DNA of 64,000 bases from NCBI RefSeq assembly GCF_027596085.1, contig NC_072452.1:11215077-11279076 (forward strand), in the 5' to 3' direction. Both the position numbers and the translations under genes were made by a program. Below are positions 48,832 through 62,620 of this stretch, piece by piece (within the stretch, counting starts at the first letter, position 1; each line of letters begins with the position of its first letter). The notes below the pieces were generated by a model. That model had not been told where the DNA came from. It was given only the letters and a program-made list of their open reading frames with translations, and did no database searches. This DNA comes from Anoplopoma fimbria. Lineage: Eukaryota > Chordata > Actinopteri > Perciformes > Anoplopomatidae.

Positions 48832-49638
48832 GAGGTGAAGAGAGAGCCCACTAAAGTGTGTGTGTGTGCATGTGCATAGGTCAAATGTGTGGCCCTCTGT
48901 GTGTGAATAATACTTAACTGCAGGGATATTTCCGAGCTGCAAAAAAAGGCACACGCGCACACACAAGTCACGCACGCTCTTTGTAATCTAGCACCATTAC
49001 TGGCGGCTTCACGTACATTAGAGGATGAAAATGATGGAGGGCAGGAGGAGACAGGGCCGCTGAAGGGGTAATTTCACTGAGGGGGCATCTGAGGTATTTA
49101 TAGCCAAACGATTGAAGCGTTAAAAGCGTACCGAGTTCATGATCTGATCATAGATGTGTCCTAATGGAAACAAGATAGCCAGCATACAATAATGCACAGC
49201 GTACCCTAGGCTGGATGTTTGTCAACTATATAGAAAACTTTGCTTGCCTCACCTTGTCAAAGCATTTCAATGCTGAGCCAAAATTTTCCCGGGTTAAAGT
49301 TGGGTTATAGCCGTGGTCAGGGCTCACGACTTCACTTTGGCAGTAATAACCTGTCAACTGTTCCACATTAGGAAGCGTAAAAAGCCTACATATATACTTG
49401 ACAGAGCTGACAGATGCTGACATGCCACTGCATGCAGTCACAGGCCCTAAATGAGGACCCATCGGTGTGGATGTGACAGAGATGTGGCTGTGCTCGGCTC
49501 GCCATGGCACACTGATACTGTTAACTAGCTGTTAGGGAGGCAGACAAGGAGAGATAGACAGAGAGAGAGAAAGAGGTAAAGAGGATGGATTGCTTGGATT
49601 TATATCTAAATAAATTGTCAGTAAATTAGGTTACATTA

Positions 49639-49921
49639 AAGGAATAGTTTGACATTTTGGGAGAAAACTCTTATTGCTTTCTCTCCGAGAAAAAGATGAG
49701 AAAACTGATCGCACTCTCATGTCTGTGCGGTAAATATGAAGAGGTGGATTTTGTCACCATGGACAGAGCCAGCTAGGCTACCAGTCTTTATAATAAGCAA
49801 AGCTAACTGACTGCTGGCGCTTTCTTCATATTTACAACGGACATGACAGTGTCTGTGACAGTATCAGTCTTCATCTAACTCTCTGCAAGTAAGCCACTCC
49901 CAAAGTGTCACACTATTCCTT
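49639..49921. mobile_element. Fold-back non-autonomous DNA transposon, 283 bp
   Basis: The ends AAGGAATAGTTTGACATTTT and, on the opposite strand, AAGGAATAGTGTGACACTTT are near-perfect inverted copies. The inverted similarity continues inward for about 100 bp (TGAGA-AA-TGAT, CATGTCTGT-CGGTAAATATGAAG), so the element is mostly one long palindrome. The central block GACAGAGCCAGCTAGGCT followed by CAGTCTTTATAATAAGC belongs to a fish repeat family I recognise. No transposase. Confidence 0.82.
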
Positions 49922-52900
49922 GAAACATTTGCAGACCCTTGGAGAGTGCAGACTTGAAAGTCTACCCTGAGAACATTATATAGAGCAAGTTGATGTAAAG
50001 CATTTAAACATGTTTGTGCTGGTGGACAACACAACCACCCAGCAGGTATCCCGGCCACTCCCACTCTCCTGCTCCCCAGGCGCAGCACACTGATGACATC
50101 GGCTGGTGTGAAAGTGGCCATTAGTTCCACCTCATCACTGTGGGACAAATATAGCAGTGCAAGGCTTTCATCAGACGTGGAGGACAGCTGTAGTGAGGGG
50201 GCGGGAAAGGAAACCTGGCCAGATGATGATACACATTCGCTGTATCCCACCTCCCCAAATCCCGCTTCTCCCACTCCCTCACGATCACGCTGTCACCCCT
50301 GAGACTGATAACACCTTATGTCTGCAGCATATAGGCACATTGACAGGCACACATGCATATATATATATATATATACCCACGCACACACACACTCTAATTC
50401 TACATACTGTCCACACAGCAATCTCCTAGTTTTTTGTATGTGATTATGGGTCATCCTTTAAATGAGGCTTAGCAGCAGCAGAATGACAAGCGCTGCTTTT
50501 GTTATACCTGGTGCTGCATTATGAAAGCAGAGCAGCGACAGCACACAGAAGCGTTTTCAGTGTAAGCCAAAACTATAAAACACCAAGACAAAGGATGTCT
50601 CTCACCACCGCTGTTCCTCCTGATTCTATTATCTTTGGCCTCAAACCAGTAACATTGTTTTTCTTCTTTCAGTTGTGTGACTAAAGCTTCATTTCTGAGG
50701 CAGATTGCATTTATTATTGGCCACTGGTATTACCTAATAAGAGAGTTATGTATTATTTTTGGCAGTACAAGGGACAAAATACTGATTAAGTTGTGGTCAG
50801 TGCAGTTATACTGAGGAAAAGTGCACTTACAGGATTGTATGTGTGTGTGTGCAATTTCAGAACAGGTGGCTGTGGAGATGGATCACACACCTGGCCTCCG
50901 CCTTTTAAATGACAGGTGGTGAAGTCACTACAAGGCACATTTGGAGGGGGGTCTCTGACTCTTCCCCAGCTTTTGATCTATCTGAGTAAGACAAAGGAAG
51001 CCCTGATCTGACCACAATCATTACATTGACTAACATGTCCTGGAGACTTATCCAAACCTTAACCACAGCCGCTACCAGCCTAATACTAACCCTTACCATA
51101 AGCCTAACCTCGCCCTAACCTTAAACCAAGTCTTCACCCTTAAAATATAATGATTTATGTGACAGGGATGTGCATTTTGTCCCTGTTTTGTCTCCAAAAG
51201 GAAGGCGAGTCCCCACAACGTGACTGTATAATCACATGTATGTCCCAACAAGCAAGTAAAACACACACACATTCTCACACTCACACACACACTCACATAC
51301 TCACTCATGCTCAAAGCACTGTAGCTCTCACCTCTAATCTGGGCAGTTGTGACAAATGGGTGGTTGTTCTGAACTCTTGAACTACAGTTTAAGCAAAACC
51401 AGTGAACCTGAAATGCATTTCTACTGCTTCATGTGGAGCGGTATAAATAGAAACAGAACAGTACAGCACTAATAAAGGCCCTAACAGCTGCTAATCTACT
51501 AGCATTGATAAATATTTACTATAATATATCTATGATTGTTTTGTCTGAATTATTTAGGAATGGATGTTTTGCACAGGGCTTTTATAAGCCTCTAATTTGC
51601 AGTAGGAAGCCATCTGCTGTAGAACATGCACCCCTCTGATGAAAACAGACAAGTCTCTGAGAGGCATGACTGAATTTATTTACCCAGGCTGAGAGACCCT
51701 GCTCAGGGATTGCATATGATAGTCAGACTCACAGACAGAAAAGAAAACAACTCGAGCCCACTTACTAGCCTTAACACATAAAGACTTATGAGGGCCTGTT
51801 TGCATTTCAGAGCCACCCAGGTGCCTTTTGTGAAGCGGTAGTGTGCTTGATGCTGAGTTGAAGAGGTGTCATATTTGGAAGTACTTAAGCATGCACTGTT
51901 TTGTTGTCTGTTCAAAGCCATGTACTTCAAACAAGCATGGCTTATTAAGTAGAGCTAAAGTTGCCAGGACACCTGTAGATTATTGTGGAAGTGATGCGTC
52001 AAAAATCTCTTTTGTGTGCCACAAATAATTTCAAAGATGCTTGCGAGTTGTGCTGCTCTTACATCTGGAGTGGTTTGAACAGGTACACAGCTGACACACA
52101 TGCATTAGACTCACACATCTTAGCCTAGAAAATGGAGAGCAAATCTGTGACATCTTGATCATCTTTAATGTCTGTGTGTGTGTGTGTGTCTTTATGTGCA
52201 AATCTGAGCATGGGTTGTTTCAGGTTGGTCTGTGTGTGTTTCATTCACAGCAGGAGGAGATCGTTGAATTGAGACGGACTGCAACATTTCGTCCAGTTTT
52301 GTCGTACTTACAAATTTTGACTGATGTTTGTTTAGAAATATGCCAAGCACGTCTCCTGAACGCTGTGTCTGGGTAAATGTTGCAATCTACCTGAAATGTA
52401 ACCGCGAGCAGGCTGGAAATCAAGCAGTTTAAATATAACCTACTTATCCCAAAAGGCTCAACAGGTGTCGAGTGCTCGGCGCAGAGCAGGAGAAAGCACC
52501 TGACGACTGTATCAGCGTTCCCTATTGGCAAGATAAAAAGCACATCCCAGCAAGGCAAAAGAAAGGTTCTGAACATTAGATCAATGGAGCATATTTAAAA
52601 GACATTAGAGAGCAGTCCTCCTGTCATAACTCTGTGACAAAGTACAGGAATCTAGCCTTCCAGCATACAGTACCGTGTCTCTATGCTGCCGATTCTCCAG
52701 TATCTTTCCTCCCATGCTTCATCTCCATGTGGAGCTAAAGCATGGGAGGATGGCCGGCGGTGCTCAGGGTCGTCCTTCCCGACACTGGTCTCTTCCCAGC
52801 GGCCAGGGAGATGTCAAGGGGTGAGGGCAGAGGAGAACAGATAGCTACCGGCCCCGAAGCCCCTCATTCACTCTCTAACTTGCTCACATTAAAGAGCTCT

Positions 52901-55339
52901 CTAATCACTGCGGGGACCTCGCCAATGATGTGCTTATCAAACGGCATATTTCAAAAAGGCATCTTAAAAGGCCCGAGGGCGAAGAGGCAATAAGAGCACA
53001 TTTGTATGTGGATGAAAGGGAAAAGTGTAGACAGACCTTGCATCAGAATACGGGGGGGGGATCATTAGCATCTCCAGCAAAAAATATGCACTACCAGAGA
53101 GGGAGAGCAAGGTAGAGATAGACAAGGGGAGATAGGGAGAAAGTCGGTAATGGGTGGGGTTCGAGGGCTGTGGGAGAAGGAACGGTTCTCTTCGCCATTC
53201 GTCCTTTTTTGTTTTACATAGTTCCCAAAAAGAATAAGAGAACAAATACATTTTTGAACAAAGGCAGGGCTCTTGAAGTTGAAGCCTGTTGGGGGCGTGA
53301 GGTGGCTCCGTTGTGGGTTACAACAGAGTGAAGCCACGACACAACTGCACTCCCAACTCCTCTTGCGCTCCTCTCAAACCTCCCTAAACAGAACAGGCTC
53401 AGCGCGTGAGCTTTGATATGAAAGGAAGAGCCTTAAATTAGAGCGAGATATGACGGGCTGCACAATTCCCTGGTACTTTGAGGGATATTGGTTGTCTGTC
53501 TTTCTAGCATTTTGGTAATGGACGATAACAATGCTGGTTGAAATATTGTCTATTTACATGAGAAGAGGCTGAGAGAAGCACAGTCTGTGGTTTTCACCTT
53601 GAATAAAAACATGGCAGTATGGGTAAATTTTGAAGCAAAAGCTGCTGAGGAATTTAATCCACACAAGGAGGGTTGAGATTTGCCCAGAAAAGCTGTAAAT
53701 GATTCTGAGTGAGAAGCATCATTTTTTAAACATCAAGATGATTAAACTCGGAGGGTCAGCCAAAGTGCTGATTTGTGTTTTGCTGTTGTACATCCTCTTG
53801 CATTTAATTAATTTATTAAATTGTAGCAGTAATGAAGATTTTATCCAAGAAAATGTTACATTCCATTGCTTTTTCTGCAACCTTTCGCTGTATCATTTGT
53901 ATTTATACGTACTCAAGCAGACGTACATACACATACGCAGACTCACACCTGCAAACTGTGTCAGCAGATGAGCGGGGGATGTCCAGGTTGATCTGTTTCA
54001 TGGGGATGCTGAGCTTTAACCAAAAAAACACAGAGCAGAACAGCGGCTGCCAACATGGCAAATTCCAAATAATTACACACTTACACATCATCGCAGCAGC
54101 ATGAGGACACACAGCAGGAAACAACTACATTAGTCAGAGTCTATATGCGGTCACAATGTATATGGCACACAAATGCCTGCATACGTGTGCGCACAAACAA
54201 ACACGTACACGCACACGCACACGCACACACACACCTCATCAGACCCAATTTAGAAAGTCAATTTGGGATCAGGAGACCAATTATCTTAATTATTTTCCTT
54301 TTCCCTCCATCACTGTCTTCTAGTTGTTTTCCAGCTTTCTATTTTAGCTGTGTTTGCATTTGTGAGTATTTTGGTTAGTGCATTTCACAACACAAAATTA
54401 CTCCAAATCACCAAAAGAAAAACTTAGGGTTCTTGTCTACATAGGCTAAAAAAAACCTGAGCTGTTTTATTTTCATAACAAAACATGTAGAAAGAATGTC
54501 TTGCCCAGGGAACAATGGCAGATGAATAATGACAGTACGAAGAGGCTGTTATTATATTCTACTTGAAAAACCAAAAGAAACAGCGGTTAAACCTTCAGGG
54601 CCAGTCTGTTCAGCTTCACTCGTGCAACAATTCAGCCTAACCTACGCGGATATTGCCCAATTGTGTGCTACAGCTCATTCGCTACGGGGTGACAGCCTCT
54701 CTCCGAGCACATTTGCAGTAAAGAAGGTAATTATCATGTGATGGATTTCACCTGCACTCTGTGAAAAATAACCCTGTGCATGTCTAAGCCTAGTCGGTTA
54801 AAAATATCCCTCTCCAAATTAAATGAAAAAAATATATATATATTATTATAATTTTTTTTGCCTTAAGATCATATTGCTGCAACACTATGTGCTCAACAGT
54901 AAGGACCAGTGTGAATGATAAAATCTTAAATAAAATGGAAATTTAGATAAGCTTAATATCTTCAAGAGCATATTGGATTTAGATAAGAATTCCTCATCTC
55001 CAGTGTTTATAGGCATGGGAGTCATGCGTTAGTTTTATCATTAATACAGGGGTTCAACTGGAGAACAGCGATTGAAACAGAGTTTCCATAAGATCATGCT
55101 GTGCAGATTTTCCTCAAATCAAAGGGTGTCGCTCAGTGATGGGAAGTTGTGGTTTTAATCTACACTTATAATATGCATGCAATTAACGTATAAGATGACG
55201 GAATGTATGATGTTAATGTATGAGGATGTACATGATGAAATGAAGGGTAGGATGTACTGTAATGACTCCGTATGACATTTTTTGAAGTATCAGTGGAAAT
55301 CTTTGAAAGGACAGAAGTTGGACAATAAAGTGGAGAACA
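49922..55339. other. Intergenic DNA 3' of egr1, no gene seen
   Basis: No supported gene. A 136-codon minus-strand frame (49,864-50,274) starts in unique DNA and ends inside the transposon above, so I reject it. At 51,060-51,130 CCTAACC-like words recur, and 51,170-51,260 contains TCCCCACAACGTGACTGTAT, both typical of a fish repeat ending in a CA tract (51,262-51,300). Short (AT)n sequence lies near 54,833-54,850. Confidence 0.5.
51025..51300 (+). repeat. Teleost repeat with TCCCCACAA boxes and CCTAACC words
   Basis: The segment combines degenerate CCTAACCTTA words (51,085-51,130) with the box TCCCCACAACGTGACTGTA (about 51,210-51,228) and ends in CA-rich sequence. This combination is familiar from fish genomes. 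The telomere-like look is coincidental degeneration, not an interstitial telomere. Confidence 0.5.
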
Positions 55340-55361
55340 AATATACATATATATTTATATT

Positions 55362-55367
55362 TTTATT
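55362..55367 (-). terminator. egr1: egr1 polyadenylation signal
   Basis: AATAAA in the sense strand, about 1.25 kb past the stop codon, followed by TTGTTCTCC-like U/G-containing sequence. Confidence 0.6.
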
Positions 55368-55585
55368 TATATTTCATTTCTGGGAGGATATCTTACACCA
55401 AATATCCCGTTGGCAGTTAAGCGCATTCAATGTGTTTAGAAGCCAGAAACAGTCACTTGTTTTAACAAACACAAATACAAAATTAAGATAACCACAAAAT
55501 AATGAACTGCATGTATATAACATACAAAAGAATCCCATGCCTACTCAGTAGGTAACTTCAACATTCCAGCTCTTGAAGATGTGGA

Positions 55586-55593
55586 TATTTACA
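55586..55593 (-). promoter_or_regulatory. egr1: Pumilio-type element in egr1 3' UTR
   Basis: TGTAAATA on the sense strand, a full match to the UGUANAUA consensus. A second lies at 55,942-55,949. Confidence 0.45.
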
Positions 55594-55941
55594 CTTAAGT
55601 TTTACAAAAATATACTTTATAGTTTTTCTCCTTTTTTGCTTACATTCTAATGAAATGAAGCGGTGCCCTCATAGCTCGTCCCTTTTCCTCCCTCTGAGTA
55701 TGACTTACATTCTGTAACAAAAATATTCCCTCAACCTTAAGGCGAGATGCAGTGCATCCTCTCTCGCACGCAGCCGAGTCACAACATCAGCAAGGCTTCA
55801 CAAAAAGGCACCAAATAACGGGAGCGTTTGTGTTGTTTAGTTATTTTTTTTAAATGTTTTTTTTCTTTTCTCTATTTTTCCATATAACCGAGCGATACGT
55901 TACATGTGAGAAAGAGAGAAAGAGATAGTACCAGTGGATGA

Positions 55942-55949
55942 TATTTACA
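55942..55949 (-). promoter_or_regulatory. egr1: Second Pumilio-type element in egr1 3' UTR
   Basis: TGTAAATA on the sense strand, 356 bp from the other copy. Confidence 0.45.
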
Positions 55950-56616
55950 AACAGAAACTAACATCACTCTTACTCATGCTTGAATACTTAAGTGCTTTTT
56001 TTTCAAACAATGTCAAAACGTATCACAGCATCATCACTACATAATAGAGAAAGTATGTAGAAAATATGGCCCTGCTCACTTCAAATAATACAATGCAAAT
56101 ATGCAAATCATTTTTCACATCAATGGTACCAAAGAATGATAAAAACGAAACATGGCACATGTACAATATACATATATGGTAGCTTATGTATATCATTCAA
56201 TGTCTTTTGTAGCCTACTGTATGGAGTGCCTTCAAGGGCGTTCGTGCCTTAGCACCACCACCGCTGGCAATCTGTTTGTCTCTTGGTTTCTGTGTACCTA
56301 ATAGTAGAGACCTGTCAGTGGCGGTTTCTACGCTCTATCTGTTGAGTCCCTTACGCATTTGAAGAGCTGCATTTGTTTTACAGAGACAAAAAGAAATCCC
56401 TTTTCATCTTCTATTGTCTTTGCCCAGTCCTTGACGTGTTTCTTTTTCTCTCTTTCAGGTAAATCTCAAAATTCACCTAACACTGCACAGGGAGCAGACA
56501 AAAAAAAGTGCTTTTTGGAGGAGAAAAAACAAAGTCTTTTGATGCTGATTTCTTTCCCCTCCAAGAACCTTAAGGAAGGAGAGGTGCGGAGAGACTATAA
56601 AAAGTTTTTCTCTTTC

Positions 56617-58989
<2,373 letters not shown>

Positions 58990-59504
58990 CCTCTGCTGGT
59001 GCTGGAGCTGCGCTGGGTGCTGGTGATAAGTGCGGGGAGGCTGAACGCACACTGGCAGAGCGGTGCCTCACAGGTGGAGGTAATCACTTCGCCCAGCTCA
59101 GGGAGCGCTGCACACTTCTGCTGATGTCGGGGAAGATGCCGTTCTCTGTCTTGCTCCGTGACTCTTGTTCTCCAGTTGTCCTGTTGTTTTCCTTTTTCTC
59201 TCAGAGATGCGTTAAGATCCACTTGTCTTTTTAGAAAAAATCAAAAGTGTCCTTTATACTCATTCCCTAACATCCATCGAAATGAATCAACAGATAAATC
59301 TTGACTTTTTAATCTAATTATTAAATGACTTATCCAGTTAGGTTTTGACCCTCTTGGATGGATGTTGTTTTGAATGGACTTTGTACTTTTGTTGTGATAT
59401 TTCGCAGAAAGGGAGTTCTATGTGTTTGTCTATCTATCTCTGCTCTAACAGTTGCTCTTGTGGGCTCTCAGGGCTCTCTCTGAGCTGAGAGGTTTCCCTG
59501 CTCG

Positions 59505-59511
59505 TTATATA
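59505..59511 (-). promoter_or_regulatory. egr1: Probable egr1 TATA box
   Basis: TATATAA on the minus strand, preceded by GCAAGAGGG. It lies just downstream of a CRE-like site and a perfect CArG box. Transcription would start near 59,480, giving a 5' UTR of about 490 nt if there is no further intron. Confidence 0.7.
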
Positions 59512-59522
59512 CCCTCTTGCTG

Positions 59523-59530
59523 TGACGTAG
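59523..59530. promoter_or_regulatory. egr1: CRE-like half site in the egr1 promoter
   Basis: TGACGTAG on the plus strand (CTACGTCA on the minus), with the CGTCA half-site used by CREB/ATF. It lies between the TATA box and the first CArG box. Confidence 0.5.
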
Positions 59531-59534
59531 ATGT

Positions 59535-59544
59535 CCATATATGG
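59535..59544 (-). promoter_or_regulatory. egr1: Proximal CArG box (SRF site) of egr1
   Basis: CCATATATGG, a perfect palindromic match to CC(A/T)6GG, 24 bp upstream of the TATA box. Confidence 0.8.
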
Positions 59545-59556
59545 AGTGGAGGAAGC

Positions 59557-59567
59557 CCATATTTAGG
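59557..59567 (-). promoter_or_regulatory. egr1: Variant CArG box of egr1
   Basis: CCTAAATATGG on the minus strand has seven A/T between CC and GG instead of six. A GGAAG Ets core lies between it and the proximal CArG. Confidence 0.55.
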
Positions 59568-59819
59568 CACTGCAGCGGAGGACACATGACGCTGGCCTGG
59601 GGAAAGCAGAGAGGAGAGACTTTATATTAAGCTCTAGCAGTAAATTGCGAAGACAAAGCCGCTCTTCCTCTGCCCTGAATCAATGTATCTTCATAGCCGA
59701 ACAGCTCCGTGAGACAGCAGCATAACTCTTGCTCTGTCCCCGTCGCACCATAGATTTGATTTGGATTTCCCATCTGTGCAGCAGGCTCCGCTGCTGCCGG
59801 AAAGCCCGGCTCCGCCGTG

Positions 59820-59829
59820 CCTTATAAGG
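59820..59829 (-). promoter_or_regulatory. egr1: Distal CArG box of egr1
   Basis: CCTTATAAGG, a perfect palindromic SRF site about 310 bp upstream of the TATA box. A CCGGAA Ets site (59,851-59,856, minus) lies about 20 bp further upstream. Confidence 0.75.
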
Positions 59830-59875
59830 TCGTGACTACATAAGGACCTATTCCGGTGGGTTTCCATTTCCCTGT

Positions 59876-59894
59876 CCTTATTTGGAACTTCCTG
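59876..59894 (-). promoter_or_regulatory. egr1: Distal serum response element: Ets site adjoining CArG box
   Basis: On the minus strand CAGGAAGT (59,894-59,887) is separated by one base from CCAAATAAGG (59,885-59,876), a perfect CArG box. An Ets site directly beside a CArG box is the arrangement bound by SRF with Elk-type ternary complex factors. Confidence 0.75.
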
Positions 59895-60798
59895 AGGCAG
59901 CGCTGATCGCTGCTTGGCAGTGAATGAGAGGCTGGAGTGCAAATCATGTCCAGCGCTCATAATAACTAATGTCAGCAGCAGAATCCCGCTTCTCTGTTTA
60001 AAAGCACAGCTTCAGCTGAACTATGCGACTTTATGTGAAAGACTTTGTGCAGCAGACGGACTGCTTTAGACTCAATTCATCTGGTTAATGTTTGAAAGGT
60101 GAAGTCGGCGTGCTTGTGCGCCAAACAAAACGTGTTTAACCACCAATGCAACATTTATGTTATGATACACACCAGAAAGCCATAATAAACAATACAACTT
60201 CATATATAAGTCGATGAATAAGTGACTTAACTTTTCTTTTTTTAACACTGTAACATATTATCACACGGTGTTATGGTTGCAGGCTATATTGCCATGCATA
60301 TAGGACTCGGCTTATTGATTATGAATAATAAGCTGACTTTTTCAATGTATTTCTTTTCATTTGATATTAGCGGGTGCATTTCTTAGGCTACGAGCTTAAA
60401 AATATAATACTGTGCAATCTGCTGGCTGGTAGCAAACTTGCTCTAAATGAACTTTCCATCTCTCTCGGCTGTGTCATTGATTAATGAGAACAGATAGCCG
60501 CGGATGCTGACGAGGTGCGGGGCGATCCGTCTAATTGAGGGGTGTCCCCGGCTCAATATTCGGGGAATCTCTCTGCCACTCAGCGGCCTAATGGGCCGAA
60601 TTAACAACGCTGCGCACAGCTGCCAGGACGCCTGCGGGATGCCGATGTCCCCCCTCGGCTGCTCCAGCTACGGCTGGCGCGCCAGCACTCCTCGGTGGAT
60701 GCTGACGGCAAATCAATGTGTTTCCCTTGCTGCTGACTGGATCTATATGCGAGCAACCTCATCGGGAAACATCGCGGGCAGGACACTTTGTGAAGTGG

Positions 60799-60824
60799 CC
60801 AGAGAGAGAGAGAGAGAGAGAGAG
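60799..60824. repeat. (GA)n tract upstream of egr1
   Basis: AGAGAG dinucleotide run of about 26 bp at the edge of the CpG-rich block. Confidence 0.9.
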
Positions 60825-61420
60825 AAAGGGGGGGAAGAGGGATGCTGCTTTGGAGAGGGCAGTGCAGGTGAGACTCTCCGTTCTTTTAATATAATTTGAT
60901 TAAGATTTTAAAAAAGTGATTGCATTGCCCTTAAACCGTTTAACTGCCCTTCATCTACAGGGGCTGGTGTCACAATTATCACAGTAAGACTTTTCCTGTA
61001 TAAAATAATATTTCACTGCACTGGATGAGTGGACGGATATGGAAACAAGACATGATTCAGGTACACACACCACTGAAGGTTTTTGGTCTTTACTGGATTG
61101 GATTCCCTCCCAGGCGTTTCCCATTGAGCCTCTGGCAAATCTTTCTGTTTACCCCCATTAGACTGATAGCAAAATTCTGTCATATATTATGGATGATGTG
61201 GAGCAGAGGCTCAGTCACAAAATCCAAATAAGCCTGAAGTAGAGGGCGCAGCTGGAGGATGTGTAATGTTGTTTATTCATACAGTGAGATACATATAAAT
61301 GCTCAAATCTAATCACCTTGGAAGGAATGTGGCACTGCACAGCACTGTCGGATTTTAGAAGGAAAATGGTGCTCCCTGTGCACTTGCTCCAAAAACCTGA
61401 CTTTGTGTTTTGTTTTTCAG

Positions 61421-61488
61421 CAGAGAGAGAAGCCAGTGTGTCTCCAGAACTGGTGAAACAAAGTCCAGAAGCTCCGGACGTAATGATG
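61421..61488 (+). other. Candidate internal exon of unknown transcript
   Basis: 68 nt between a strong acceptor (GTGTTTTGTTTTTCAG) and a strong donor (ATG|GTGAGT). One frame is open and reads EREASVSPELVKQSPEAPD. I do not recognise the peptide, so it may equally belong to a non-coding RNA. Confidence 0.3.
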
Positions 61489-62598
61489 GTGAGTTGCACC
61501 AAGAGACTGTAACTGCGTGGCAACGGTGGTGATTCCAAATCTAAACTCTTGTCTGCATCCGCCGCTGCTTTCCTGCGTCAGTTATAACAAGGTCGATAAG
61601 TTTGTGGCAAAGCAAAGAAGAAAGAGCAGCGAGAGCAGATGAGAAACTCATCATCTGATGACAATGTAATAAAATCAGGTTAGGGAAAACTGTCGGAAAA
61701 GTAATAAAGTAATAAAGATGATAAACAGTTCACGTTGGCTGTTTGGGCCTCCCTTCACTCTGATGCATAGAGGGGGTGGAAGCCAGATGCTGTAAGGGCA
61801 GGGGAAGGAGAATTAGTCTGCGTGTGTATGGATGTAGATGTGCATGATATGTGTGTGTGTGTGTGTTTGAGTCAGCCAGTTCATTCTCCTTAGTGTGTTC
61901 CCCATTGCTGCCCACACAAACCAGCCAGAGGAGTCCTCGCCTGATGAAACTCCAACGCTCTGCCAGCCGGCGAGAAAGAAAGGTTCTCCCTTTACCTACG
62001 CAGCCACCACGCCCCTGTTCACATACACAAACACACCCTGCACAAGCGCTGGTGGATACTGGAGGAAGTAGATAGGGAAGCCAAAAAAAAAGAGAGAGGT
62101 GGTGAACGAGGAATTGGAACATAAACGAGAGGGGGAGAGAGAGAATGAAAGAATAGAGATGTATAAATCTCGAGGAGATTGAGGCAGGTTTAGAAAAAGA
62201 GATGGAGAAGGTGGGCAGGAAGGGTTAGGGCGATAGAAAAATAGAAAATAGAGAGACCGAGAGAGAATCCTCACACCTACATACTGTACGTGGGAGCAAA
62301 TACCAAGCTTTCTGCTGGCATTTGTCAGCAGCCAATGCCAGGCAGTCAGTCAGGGAGACAGGAGAGACAGACAGATAGACAGACACTCCTTCTCCTCCGT
62401 CACACCTCCTCTCCTCCTGGGCGACTCCCACACCGGCCAGTGGTGCAATCCCCTTGTATTAGCATACAGGTGTGTTCAGCTTTGTGTGCTCCCATGATGG
62501 GCGGACCAAGATTAGAGGGTGGACGATGACAGTTGCCAAAGCCTGCATGTTACATAATGTAGCGAGAGAGGACGGGGAGGAGGGAATAATGTGATGAC

Positions 62599-62620
62599 AG
62601 AGAGAGAGAGAGAGAGAGAG
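62599..62620. repeat. (GA)n tract
   Basis: Short AG dinucleotide run. Confidence 0.9.

Larger units (their letters stand above)
55340..56616 (-). other. egr1: egr1 3' untranslated region
   Basis: AATAAA on the minus strand is at 55,362-55,367. A cleavage site near 55,340 would give a UTR of about 1.28 kb, similar to mammalian EGR1. No closer AATAAA was found between it and the stop codon. Two sense-strand Pumilio sites (TGTAAATA) lie within it. The mRNA of immediate-early genes is usually short-lived, which fits a UTR rich in A and U. Confidence 0.65.

Noticed and set aside
49864..50274. 136-codon minus-strand open frame
   Set aside because: Its 3' part is the terminal inverted repeat of the fold-back transposon. 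No domain is recognisable and no splice context supports it.
51060..51130. CCTAACC words suggesting an interstitial telomere
   Set aside because: The words are degenerate, few, and part of a dispersed fish repeat with TCCCCACAA boxes.
61730..62122. 130-codon minus-strand open frame
   Set aside because: It crosses a TG tract and pyrimidine-rich DNA, and no domain or splice signal supports it.
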